Assembly: GCA_035626855.1 (NCBI GenBank)
Contig: DASPMW010000019.1
Coordinates: 1-37,911, forward strand
Direction: 5' to 3'
DNA: 37,911 bases
Source: JAPWJZ01 sp035626855
GTDB lineage: Bacteria > Pseudomonadota > Alphaproteobacteria > Micavibrionales > UBA2020
Both the position numbers and the translations under genes were made by a program. Below the pieces are notes generated by a model that did no database searches, was not told the DNA's origin, and saw only the letters and a program-made list of their open reading frames with translations. This document shows, in pieces, positions 6,313 through 13,406 of the stretch. How positions within the stretch are numbered: position 1 is the stretch's first letter; each line of letters begins with the position of its first letter.

Positions 6313-7017
6313 CTACAGTTTGGGAGCCCGTTTCGCTGCAGGTTTGTCATCCTGCACGGCAGGACCCGCTGCATCGGCCGTATTCGCGTTTGCAGCAAGG
6401 CCGAAGCCCGGCGAAATGCTTTGCTTCAGGCTGAGGACAGCGGTCTCCGCTGTCACGACCTGCGTATCGCGCGGCGCCCAGGTGGAGACGGTGGTGTTCA
6501 GCGATTTAAAGCTGCGCTCCTCCGCGCGTGTCAGCAGACTGCCAAGCCCGCCGCCGCCCCAGCCGAGGATCGCGATATGACGAAGCGGCTCGGTCACGAC
6601 CGCCGCCGGCGGAAACACGAACCCGACAGCCATCAACCCGATATTCGACCAGAGCCCGATATTCGAGACTTTTTCGCTCGATTTGTGGAAGCGCGACAGC
6701 CGCTCCGATTTCTGCTGCAGGCGCGCGACGAAATCCTCCGCGCCCACTTCCTTCTCCACGCGGTCGAGCGCTTTTGCGTTTTTGTAGTGGCTGCCCGCAA
6801 TGCCGCCGGCAACGGCGAGGCCCGTGGCGCCAATCACACCCGCGATGAGCGCGGGTGCGGCCGGCAGCAGCGCGACAGCGGCCACGGTGCCCAGCGTGAT
6901 GCCGCCCAGCCATTTCAGCGCGGTCTTGACGACGCCCCTGCTTTTCCGCGCGTCGCGCGCGGCCATTTCGGCGATCTCCTCCTGATGCGGCTTCGAGAGG
7001 AAAAGGCGGTCGGTCAT
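6313..7017 (-). CDS. Double-hairpin membrane protein, paralogue family member 2
   Basis: 234 residues from the ATG at 7017, chosen because GGAG lies 6 nt upstream. Layout as in member 1: charged N-terminus, Gly/Ala-rich hydrophobic hairpin about 37-75, charged middle, second hydrophobic region about 125-165, polar tail. The middle contains KALDRVEKEVGAEDFVARL, which aligns with LALHGIKKDAGNNDFVPKL of member 4 (8009-8749), and KALD-x3-KE matches KALDQAKKE of member 1. The tail VLSLKQSISPGFGLAAN and the end KRAPKL match member 1. It has its own promoter at 7170-7198 and a leader of about 145 nt, long for this window. No known family recognised; probably inner membrane. Confidence 0.8.
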   Translation of the reverse strand: MTDRLFLSKPHQEEIAEMAARDARKSRGVVKTALKWLGGITLGTVAAVALLPAAPALIAGVIGATGLAVAGGIAGSHYKNAKALDRVEKEVGAEDFVARLQQKSERLSRFHKSSEKVSNIGLWSNIGLMAVGFVFPPAAVVTEPLRHIAILGWGGGGLGSLLTRAEERSFKSLNTTVSTWAPRDTQVVTAETAVLSLKQSISPGFGLAANANTADAAGPAVQDDKPAAKRAPKL

Positions 7018-7169
7018 TGAAGGCTCCATCTGACGGTTGAAAAACAAAAACCCGCGCCAACGGCACGGGTCATCACAGTTGCGATGCGGGTGGTTCCGGT
7101 AGGGGGAAGGTCGGGGCCGTAAACGGTCGCGAACATCTATCCATCTGTCGGTTGTTGAGGCGTATCCAG

Positions 7170-7198
7170 ACAGTACGATAGTACCGCAGCCCTGTCAA
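7170..7198 (-). promoter_or_regulatory. Promoter for the 6313-7017 gene
   Basis: Minus strand TTGACA (7198-7193), 17-bp spacer, TACTGT (7175-7170). The -35 is perfect and the -10 is weak. The predicted transcript has a leader of about 145 nt (about 7163 to 7018) containing short GC-rich inverted repeats such as CCCGCGCCAACGGCACGGG near 7052-7070. No riboswitch class was recognised. Confidence 0.5.
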
Positions 7199-7230
7199 AA
7201 ACCCTTATAATAGGGAATAATATCAAAGAA

Positions 7231-7911
7231 TTAGCTGCGGAATTGTGGTGCTTTGGGTACCGGCACGGGGACCGGCGCAAGCGCGGGTTGCGGGCGGCGA
7301 CTGAACCTGTCGAACAGCTTTCCGATGGAGCGCGTGAGAAAATCGCTGGGCGCGGGCGGTGCTGTGATGTCACTGGCCAGTTCCAGGTTGCGGACATCGC
7401 CGAGCAGTTTATTCGCGACATCCTCTTCGCCGCGCCGCCAGGCATACATGCCGGTCGCCATGACGCTTGCGGCAGTAACGATGCCGCCTGCCGCCGTGCC
7501 AAGCGCAAGCGCGGAAACGACGGGGAAGAAGAATGAGGCCGCAGCGGTCGCTATGAGCGCGCCGGTCGCCACGAGCGCGATCCCGTGCAGCGGCTTGTTG
7601 CCGGCCGCGCGGTCGCGCGCGTCTTCGGCGAAGCTTGCGAGCGTGCCGCTTTGCGCGAGTTCATCCGCGGCAGCGAAGAGCGTGCGCCGGCCCGCGAATT
7701 TTTCCGCAGCCTCGAGCCCTGTCGTGACCGCGAAAACCGTGGCCAGGGGGCCGAGCACGGGCGCGAGCGGCGGCACTGCAGCCGCGACGATCGCGACCGC
7801 TGAGAGCCCGAGCCATTTCGCATAGGTGGAGAGCAGGCTGTTTTCGTTTTGCTTGATATGCCGGTCGATTTGGCGGCGGGCCAGAACCTTGGAGAATTCG
7901 CTCATTTTCAC
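7231..7911 (-). CDS. Double-hairpin membrane protein, paralogue family member 3
   Basis: 226 residues from the GTG at 7911 (GAGGGG 6 nt upstream). An ATG two codons later at 7905 is the alternative. Layout: basic N-terminus, hydrophobic hairpin about 33-67, charged middle with several Asp/Arg, second hydrophobic region about 108-158, then a linker and the Pro-rich tail APVPVPVPKAPQFRS. The architecture matches the neighbouring paralogues although sequence identity is low. It has a well-formed promoter at 7948-7976. The tail belongs to the recurrent F-[RK] class discussed in the findings. Function unknown. Confidence 0.78.
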   Translation of the reverse strand: MKMSEFSKVLARRQIDRHIKQNENSLLSTYAKWLGLSAVAIVAAAVPPLAPVLGPLATVFAVTTGLEAAEKFAGRRTLFAAADELAQSGTLASFAEDARDRAAGNKPLHGIALVATGALIATAAASFFFPVVSALALGTAAGGIVTAASVMATGMYAWRRGEEDVANKLLGDVRNLELASDITAPPAPSDFLTRSIGKLFDRFSRRPQPALAPVPVPVPKAPQFRS

Positions 7912-7947
7912 GGGGCACCCCTCGCGGTTGATTGAACCTTGAGAGGA

Positions 7948-7976
7948 AGATAACGGCGAATCACACTTTATGTCAA
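7948..7976 (-). promoter_or_regulatory. Promoter for the 7231-7911 gene
   Basis: Minus strand TTGACA (7976-7971), 17-bp spacer, TTATCT (7953-7948). The expected transcript starts near 7941, leaving a leader of about 30 nt that carries the GAGGGG ribosome site. Confidence 0.6.
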
Positions 7977-8008
7977 ATTACTGCCCGTAGGCATTTGATA
8001 TATAAAGA

Positions 8009-8749
8009 TTATAACGACGGGGCGAAGCCTTTGGGCGCCGGTTTCGCCGTCGGAGCGGGCTGTTTTTCCGTGCGGCGGCTGAAGATCGCAAATATCGATT
8101 TCGCCGATTTCTGGGGTGCGGCGGCGGCGGGTGCCGATTTGATGGATGCGGCGGGCGGCAGGAGGTCTTCGGCGGGGCGGATCACGCCCTCTGCCACCTG
8201 GCGGTCATAGACGAGTTTCGCGGTGGGCTTGGTGCCCTGCGCGATGCCGGTGTTCCATTCCGCGCCGGCCCAGGACCCCGCCATGGCGGCGAGCGCAATG
8301 GGGTAGGTAATGGCGGCAATCGGCAGCAGCACGGGCGCAAGTGGCGCGAGCATCGGCGCCACGATGGCGCCAATCGTGACGTAGAAAGCGGTATTGGCGT
8401 ATTTGTTCAGCTTGGCCGCGCGCGCCATGGCATTGCCGGCCTTTTGCTTCAGCTTCGGCACGAAATCATTATTTCCGGCGTCTTTTTTGATGCCGTGCAG
8501 GGCAAGCGCGCGCGACGCATTGCCGATCAGGCGCGAGGCGGCGATCAGCGTGACGGCGGCGGCGATGAACAGTGGAAAGCCGGTATAGACAGCGGGGACG
8601 AGCGCGCCGACCGCCATGAAGGCGACGGCCCCTGCCCCTGCGACCAGCGCACGGTTGCGCGCGGATTTCGCGTTGAGGGCATGCTGCGCGGGCAGCGCCT
8701 CGAGCACCGCTTTTTGAGAATTGGATGAGAGCTGGTCAGCCGAAGCCAT
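8009..8749 (-). CDS. Double-hairpin membrane protein, paralogue family member 4
   Basis: 246 residues from the ATG at 8749, with GGGGGA 6 nt upstream. Hydrophobic hairpin about 35-75, charged middle with LALHGIKKDAGNNDFVPKL aligning to member 2 (6313-7017), second hydrophobic region about 120-165, then a tail of about 75 residues rich in Ala, Pro and Lys ending KPAPKGFAPSL. The tail contains KSIFAIFSRRTEKQP, comparable with IGKLFDRFSRRPQP in member 3, so members 3 and 4 share part of the tail as well. It lies 33 bp after the 65-residue gene at 8783-8980 and is probably co-transcribed with it. Function unknown; inner membrane expected. Confidence 0.8.
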   Translation of the reverse strand: MASADQLSSNSQKAVLEALPAQHALNAKSARNRALVAGAGAVAFMAVGALVPAVYTGFPLFIAAAVTLIAASRLIGNASRALALHGIKKDAGNNDFVPKLKQKAGNAMARAAKLNKYANTAFYVTIGAIVAPMLAPLAPVLLPIAAITYPIALAAMAGSWAGAEWNTGIAQGTKPTAKLVYDRQVAEGVIRPAEDLLPPAASIKSAPAAAAPQKSAKSIFAIFSRRTEKQPAPTAKPAPKGFAPSL

Positions 8750-8782
8750 GCGTAATCCCCCGTAACAGGTTTACGCGCCGCT

Positions 8783-8980
8783 TCAGGCGGATTGTTCTTC
8801 GTCCCAGGGCGCGATGAATTTAGCTTCGATTTTTCCCGAGGTCTTGTCAACCTTGGGCAGCTCGAGGCCGTCATTCGCCGGCAGCTGGAGCTTGGGCGCG
8901 TCGGGGGAGATGTCATAACCCACCGATTGTCTGAGCGCGCGTTCAACGTCTTTATTGTTTCCGAACAACTTCCACAACAT
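8783..8980 (-). CDS. Small acidic protein upstream of the membrane paralogues
   Basis: 65 residues beginning MLWKLFGNNKDVERALRQSV and ending IAPWDEEQSA. AAGGGGG lies 7 nt before the ATG at 8980. There is no membrane helix; the product should be a small acidic soluble or peripheral protein. ALRQSVGYDISPDAP faintly recalls SLKQSISPGF in the tails of the two paralogues at 5518 and 6313, which may link it to the same system. It is first in a transcript from the promoter at 9051-9079 and is followed 33 bp later by membrane protein member 4. No family recognised. Confidence 0.7.
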   Translation of the reverse strand: MLWKLFGNNKDVERALRQSVGYDISPDAPKLQLPANDGLELPKVDKTSGKIEAKFIAPWDEEQSA

Positions 8981-9033
8981 TTCATGTCCCCCTTAGGATT
9001 AAGGCGGTACCCCCTGCCCGGGCCGTAACCGTC

Positions 9034-9042
9034 TGTGGATAA
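9034..9042 (-). promoter_or_regulatory. Perfect DnaA box TTATCCACA
   Basis: TGTGGATAA on the plus strand, TTATCCACA on the minus strand, an exact match to the DnaA consensus. It falls at about +2 to +10 relative to the transcript expected from the promoter at 9051-9079, so it could let DnaA affect expression of the 8783-8980 gene. A single box can also occur by chance. Confidence 0.45.
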
Positions 9043-9050
9043 CTGGCCGC

Positions 9051-9079
9051 AACCTACTCCTCGCTTTCCGGAAAGTCAA
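9051..9079 (-). promoter_or_regulatory. Promoter for the 8980-8009 gene pair
   Basis: Minus strand TTGACT (9079-9074), 17-bp spacer, TAGGTT (9056-9051). The predicted start is near 9044, giving a leader of about 64 nt to the ATG at 8980. Confidence 0.6.
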
Positions 9080-9137
9080 GCAATGCCAAAGGCTTGGTTG
9101 CAATTGGTTCTCAATTGCGCGGGAATGATGTGGGATA

Positions 9138-9590
9138 TCAGGGCTTAGGCGAGTTTTTCCGTAATCTAAATTTATCCGGCGAAGCGGGTCTTTGAACGCG
9201 CGCAAAATTGTCATTAAAGGCCTCGCGCCGCTTCTGCGATTCGAAACCGTCCAGCGTCTCGAGCAGCGCCCGGTCGATCTCCCGCGGATGGGCCTTTTTC
9301 ATGTCATCGATCGAGGCGCCCTTCGCCAGCAGGAATTCCACCATGCGCCGATCATCAGCCTTGGCGGCGTATAGCAGCGCTTCCTCTCCCGCCGCATGGA
9401 TATTCGCGCCCTTATCGACAAGGTGCCGCGCAATCTCGAAATGTCCCATGAGGCTGGCGGTGCGTAGCGCGAGGTCGTTCTCGAAATGGATATCCGCGCC
9501 ATGCGCCAGCGCATCGGTCACGAGTTCCGGAACCCCCGCCGCCGCGCCGGTCACGAGGTTATAGCCCATTTCTGTCGGGTCTTCGGTCAT
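9138..9590 (-). CDS. Small ankyrin-repeat protein
   Basis: 150 residues from the ATG at 9590, which has AGGA 7-8 nt upstream and a promoter at 9615-9642. Residues about 10-105 form three ankyrin-type units: AAAGVPELVTDALAHGADI, ASLMGHFEIARHLVDKGANI and AAKADDRRMVEFLLAKGASI, each with the helix-turn-helix pattern ending in G-A-[DNS]-I. Ankyrin repeats bind proteins; no enzymatic domain is present. The C-terminal 45 residues are charged and end VQRPASPDKFRLRKNSPKP, another example of the Pro/basic F-R tail that recurs here. There is no signal peptide, so it is cytoplasmic unless exported by a non-Sec route. Confidence 0.85.
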   Translation of the reverse strand: MTEDPTEMGYNLVTGAAAGVPELVTDALAHGADIHFENDLALRTASLMGHFEIARHLVDKGANIHAAGEEALLYAAKADDRRMVEFLLAKGASIDDMKKAHPREIDRALLETLDGFESQKRREAFNDNFARVQRPASPDKFRLRKNSPKP

Positions 9591-9614
9591 GCGCCTGTCC
9601 TTTTGAATGAGGGT

Positions 9615-9642
9615 ATCATAACGGATGGCGCAGGCTTGTGAA
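9615..9642 (-). promoter_or_regulatory. Promoter for the ankyrin gene
   Basis: Minus strand TTCACA (9642-9637), 16-bp spacer, TATGAT (9620-9615). The transcript would start near 9608, with an 18-nt leader containing AGGACAGG. Confidence 0.5.
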
Positions 9643-9707
9643 AGTGGCAGAACCACGCCCATGGCGAAGAATGGCGAATGGTTACAAAACCCGCATGCCC
9701 ATGGACT

Positions 9708-11375
9708 TCAGGGAAACTGGATGAGGCCGGTGCTGACCCCGCTTAACTTCGGTTCGCGGCAATGGGCGAAGAGATCCATGTCGGGCGCATAGGCCTTCGT
9801 GCGCACGCCCGCGATCCCCAGCAGCGTGTGGTAAATATTGTCGTGGGAAAATTCCCGGTCCGCATCGCGGGCGATACACCTTTTGCTCAGGTTCGCCTTC
9901 TGAAGGAAGGAGGGCGAAAACCACGCTATCAGGGGGACATGCTTTTGCTGCCGCGGCGCGAAGCCATAGGGCAGGCCGTGTAGATAGAGACCGTTTTCTC
10001 CCAGGGATTCCCCGTGATCGGACGCATAGATCAACGAGGTGTCCCATTGGTCCTGATGCTTTTGCAAAACCTGGATGACCCGGCTGAGGACATCATCGGT
10101 GTACAAGATCGTGTTGTCGTAGGTGTTCACCAGATCCTGCGCGGGGCAGTTCTGGACGTCGCTCTGGCGGCAGTCGGGCTTGAAAGCGCCGAAATTGCGG
10201 GGATACCTTTTGAAATAGGCCGGGCCATGGCTGCCCATGAGGTGAAGCACGATCACCGTATTCTCCGGCTTCAGCCCCTTCAGCCTTTTTTCCAGTTCGG
10301 GGATAAAGGCTTCGTCGAGGCAGCCGGAACTGTCGCACAAACCGGGCCTGTCCGCGTATTCCGCGCGGATGCTGATCGTTGGAATGTTTTTACAGACGCC
10401 CTTGCAGCCTGAATTATTGTCGATCCACAGCAGCTGCACCCCCGCCCGTTTCAGGATGTCGAGCGCGTTGTCCTGGCTTGCTGCCTTGTCCTGGGAATAA
10501 CCGGCCCGGGTCAGGCCGGAAAACATGCAGGGCACGGAGACCGCGGTTTCCGTGCCGCATGAGGTGACATTGCGATAGGAGACGACACCCAGCGGCGTTG
10601 TATGCGGATTGGTATCCCGCTCGTAGCCGTTCAGGCTGTAATTATCCGCACGCGCCGTTTCCCCGACAACGAGCACGGTCAGGCTCCTGCTGCTTCCGGG
10701 GGAATGGTCCAGCCGCGCATCGATGCCGACGTCACGGTAAGGAAGCTTTGACGTGAAATATCTCCCGCGCGCGAACTTGACGCCGCTTGCGAGCGCGTAA
10801 GTCGGCACCACCAGTTTCTTCAGGTCAGGATAGTTGCGCAGCGTCATCGCATAGTCCTGAAAGTAGACGCCGGCGATAATGCAGATGGCGAGGAGGGAGC
10901 AGCAGGCGGATATAAGGGGATGCGCGTATTTGCGGCGCGAGGGCACAATGTCGAGCCGCGAGACGATCCCTGCCGGCACGATGCCGAGGAAGAGAAACCA
11001 GAGGGCTGCTGTCAGGTTCAGGTAGGAGGTCGCCTCTTCAAAGTCCGTGTCGACGATGTTGCCGATCATTTCCTTGCTGAAAATGACGCCGTAGTTGCAG
11101 GTGGCGTAGCTCGCCACCGCCGATAAAAGTAAGAGCGGGATGAAAACCACCCGGGCGGTGTGCCTGCCGGAAAAAGGCAGCAGCAGCAAATTGAAGGCCG
11201 AGACCGCGAAGACCGGCAAGGACAGGATAAACCCCGGCGTCATGGCCTCGGAGCGGCCAATGGCATAGAGGCGGGCGATCACCGCACCGTTCAGGCAGAC
11301 AAGGAAGAATACAGCCAGCGACAGGCTGAGGCGCAAGGGGGTTATCGCTGGCCGGAATTTCCACCACGGTGTCAT
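9708..11375 (-). CDS. eptA: EptA-type lipid A phosphoethanolamine transferase
   Basis: 555 residues. Five N-terminal membrane helices (about 12-35, 45-68, 76-95, 120-140, 150-172) anchor a periplasmic alkaline-phosphatase-like domain. The catalytic blocks are clear: VVGETARADNYSLNGY (Glu239 as metal ligand) and SCGTETAVSVPCMFS, where Thr277 corresponds to the phosphoethanolamine-accepting Thr of EptA/MCR enzymes. The C-part has LHLMGSHGPAYFKRYP and YASDHGESLGENGLYLHG with the metal-binding Asp and His. Several Cys pairs fit the family's disulphides. The enzyme moves phosphoethanolamine from phosphatidylethanolamine to lipid A, lowering surface charge and polymyxin binding. It is the last gene of the PAP2-regulator-kinase operon. 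AAGGAG lies 10 nt before the ATG at 11375. Confidence 0.95.
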   Translation of the reverse strand: MTPWWKFRPAITPLRLSLSLAVFFLVCLNGAVIARLYAIGRSEAMTPGFILSLPVFAVSAFNLLLLPFSGRHTARVVFIPLLLLSAVASYATCNYGVIFSKEMIGNIVDTDFEEATSYLNLTAALWFLFLGIVPAGIVSRLDIVPSRRKYAHPLISACCSLLAICIIAGVYFQDYAMTLRNYPDLKKLVVPTYALASGVKFARGRYFTSKLPYRDVGIDARLDHSPGSSRSLTVLVVGETARADNYSLNGYERDTNPHTTPLGVVSYRNVTSCGTETAVSVPCMFSGLTRAGYSQDKAASQDNALDILKRAGVQLLWIDNNSGCKGVCKNIPTISIRAEYADRPGLCDSSGCLDEAFIPELEKRLKGLKPENTVIVLHLMGSHGPAYFKRYPRNFGAFKPDCRQSDVQNCPAQDLVNTYDNTILYTDDVLSRVIQVLQKHQDQWDTSLIYASDHGESLGENGLYLHGLPYGFAPRQQKHVPLIAWFSPSFLQKANLSKRCIARDADREFSHDNIYHTLLGIAGVRTKAYAPDMDLFAHCREPKLSGVSTGLIQFP

Positions 11376-11415
11376 GAAAAAACGTCTCCTTGAGGGAGAG
11401 TTTTCCTATGGCAGA

Positions 11416-11432
11416 CTTAAGGGAAACTTAGA
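11416..11432 (-). promoter_or_regulatory. PmrA-box-like direct repeat before eptA
   Basis: Minus strand TCTAAG-TTTCC-CTTAAG. Against the PmrA box (YTTAAK-N5-YTTAAK) the second half is perfect and the first has one mismatch. It overlaps the stop codon of the kinase gene and ends about 40 nt before the eptA start, so eptA could have an internal PmrA-dependent promoter. Compare the perfect box at 14185-14201. Confidence 0.45.
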
Positions 11433-12753
11433 GAGGGGCTTTGGGATAGATTATTTTTACGCAGGTGCCCCGGCCCCCAATGCCGGAAGCGATTGATATG
11501 TCAGCACCATCCCGGTCCAGAAGGTTTTTCACGATCGCAAGACCGAGCCCCGTGCCCTGCCCCCCGCTTCCCGGCACACGGTAGAAGCGGTCGAAAATGC
11601 GCGCCTGCTCTTCCGGCGGAATGCCGACGCCATTGTCCCACACCTCGATGACAGCGTGCTTTTCGCTGGAATACACATGCACGTCCACCTGCCCGTTTTC
11701 GGGCGTATAGCGCAGGGCGTTTTCGAGAAGATTGCCGATAACGGTGCGAAGGCTTTCGGCATCCGACAACACAGGAGCCGGTTCCTGTCTCACCAAGCCA
11801 AGATCGATATTCTTTCGGACCGCGCTGTCGGAGAAATATTTTACCGCCTCCTGGCAAAGCGGCAGCGCATCGATGCCGGTTGCGGGGACGCTGTCTTCCT
11901 TCGCTTCCAGCCGGGCAAAGGCGAGCAATTGCTCGACCAGTCGTATGCTGCGCTGCACGCCCTGGGTAAGATTGCCCACCGCTTCCACCCTTTCGGCTTC
12001 GTCTTTCGTGCGGCTCAGCAGTTCCAGCTGCAGGTTGACCGCCGCCAGCGGCGTGCGCAGTTCATGCGCTGCGTCCGCGGTAAAGCGCCGTTGCAGCTTC
12101 ATCGCTTCGTCCAGGCGCTTCAGCAGGTCGTTCAGGGCCCTTACCAAGGGAACGATTTCTTCGGGAATATTTTCGGACGGCAGCGGCTGAAGCGAGGTTT
12201 CCGATTTTTTCTGGAGGCTCCCCGAGATAACGGCCAGCGAGCCGAGACTGCGCCCCACGGCGAGCCAGATGAGCAGCCCCAGAACAGGGAACTGCAGCAG
12301 CGTCGGCAGCAGCATCTGCAGCGCGATTTCAAAAATCATTTCGCGCCGGCCGGACAGCGGCTGCGCGATCTGCACGACCGTGCCCTGCGACCGCGTCGAA
12401 AAGCTGCGCCATGCCGCGCCCTGGTAGTCGCGGGTCGCGAAACCGCGCGCCGCCGGGGGCGGGAAAGTAATCAGCGGATGCGTCGAATACAGGAGCGTAA
12501 GGTCCGGCGACCAGAGCTGGATGAGGAATTCCTCCTCACCCTTCAGGTGGTCCTGACGCGACATAACCGATTTTGAATCCGCCAGCACAGCCCTCTGCCC
12601 CTCCAGCACGAGGGCGATCTGCTTGAAATTTTCGTCGAACAGCTCGTTGATCTCGTCGCGGGTGCTTAAATAGCTCACGCCGCTCACCACGATCGAAACG
12701 GCGAACAGGGCGATCATGACCTGCAACAGGAGCTGCCGCCGCATCGAGGTCAT
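11428..12753 (-). CDS. pmrB: PmrB/QseC-type sensor histidine kinase
   Basis: 441 residues. Transmembrane helices at about 8-29 and 144-166 flank a ~115-residue periplasmic sensor part. A HAMP-like linker follows, then the phospho-acceptor helix FTADAAHELRTPLAAV with His230. The ATP-binding domain shows the N-box (GNLLENALRYTPENG), G1 (VWDNGVGIPPEE), an F-box (IFDRFYRV) and G2 (GQGTGLGLAIVKNLL), so it should be active. The periplasmic loop lacks an obvious ExxE iron motif like that of enterobacterial PmrB, so the signal may differ. The start at 12753 overlaps the stop of the response-regulator gene by 4 nt (ATGA). The PmrB assignment rests on the operon with eptA and the PmrA-type box. Confidence 0.88.
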   Translation of the reverse strand: MTSMRRQLLLQVMIALFAVSIVVSGVSYLSTRDEINELFDENFKQIALVLEGQRAVLADSKSVMSRQDHLKGEEEFLIQLWSPDLTLLYSTHPLITFPPPAARGFATRDYQGAAWRSFSTRSQGTVVQIAQPLSGRREMIFEIALQMLLPTLLQFPVLGLLIWLAVGRSLGSLAVISGSLQKKSETSLQPLPSENIPEEIVPLVRALNDLLKRLDEAMKLQRRFTADAAHELRTPLAAVNLQLELLSRTKDEAERVEAVGNLTQGVQRSIRLVEQLLAFARLEAKEDSVPATGIDALPLCQEAVKYFSDSAVRKNIDLGLVRQEPAPVLSDAESLRTVIGNLLENALRYTPENGQVDVHVYSSEKHAVIEVWDNGVGIPPEEQARIFDRFYRVPGSGGQGTGLGLAIVKNLLDRDGADISIASGIGGRGTCVKIIYPKAPL

Positions 12754-13406
12754 GACGGCACCATGTAGCCAAGACCCCGGATATTGCGGATGATCTCCTT
12801 TCCGAACTTCTTGCGCAGTTGGTGGATATGCACTTCGACGGCGTTGCTGGCGATTTCCTCGTTCCAGCCGTACAGCGCTTCCTCAAGCTGGGCGCGCGTG
12901 AGGACCGACCCGGCGGTCGCCATGAGCACCGACATGAGCGCAAACTCCTTGGCGGAAAGCACTTCGCTTTTTCCCTTGTAGGTGAGTTTTTTGCTGACGG
13001 TGTCGAGAGCCGCCTCCCCGCTCGAAATTATCGAACCCCGGCTGCTGCCACGCCGGCGCAGCAGCGAGCGGATGCGCGCCTCCAGCTCCTCCAGCGAAAA
13101 AGGCTTCACCAGATAGTCGTCGGCGCCGCTATCGAGGCCGAGAACGCGGTCGCGGACCGAGTCCCGCGCCGTGATGACCAGCACCGGCAGATCGCTGTTA
13201 CCGGCGCGCAGCTTTTGCAGCAGGGTGATGCCGTCCATGCCCGGCAGGCCGAGATCGAGCAGGACAAGATCATAATTTTGCGATTGCAGCGCTTCCCAGG
13301 CTTCGAGGCCGTCCTTTGCCCAGTCGATTGCGTAGCCGTCGGCCTTCAGCGCTTTTTTAAGGCCCGCCCCAATCATCGGATCGTCTTCAACCGTGAGCAG
13401 TCGCAT
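12750..13406 (-). CDS. pmrA: OmpR/PhoB-family response regulator, PmrA-like
   Basis: 218 residues from the ATG at 13406. Receiver domain 1-118 has the acidic pair Asp8/Asp9, the phosphorylation site Asp51 (LVLLDLGLPGMDG), Thr79 and Lys101 (DDYLVKPFSLEELEARI). The winged-helix effector domain (about 125-218) has LSAKEFALMSVLM, LTRAQLEEALYGW, the recognition-helix region NAVEVHIHQLRKKF and the final wing IRNIRGLGYM. Preceding in-frame residues are shadow sequence of the PAP2 gene, which it overlaps by 34 nt. There is no clear ribosome site, so coupling is likely. Expected target: the CTTAAG direct repeats upstream of the operon. Confidence 0.92.
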   Translation of the reverse strand: MRLLTVEDDPMIGAGLKKALKADGYAIDWAKDGLEAWEALQSQNYDLVLLDLGLPGMDGITLLQKLRAGNSDLPVLVITARDSVRDRVLGLDSGADDYLVKPFSLEELEARIRSLLRRRGSSRGSIISSGEAALDTVSKKLTYKGKSEVLSAKEFALMSVLMATAGSVLTRAQLEEALYGWNEEIASNAVEVHIHQLRKKFGKEIIRNIRGLGYMVPS

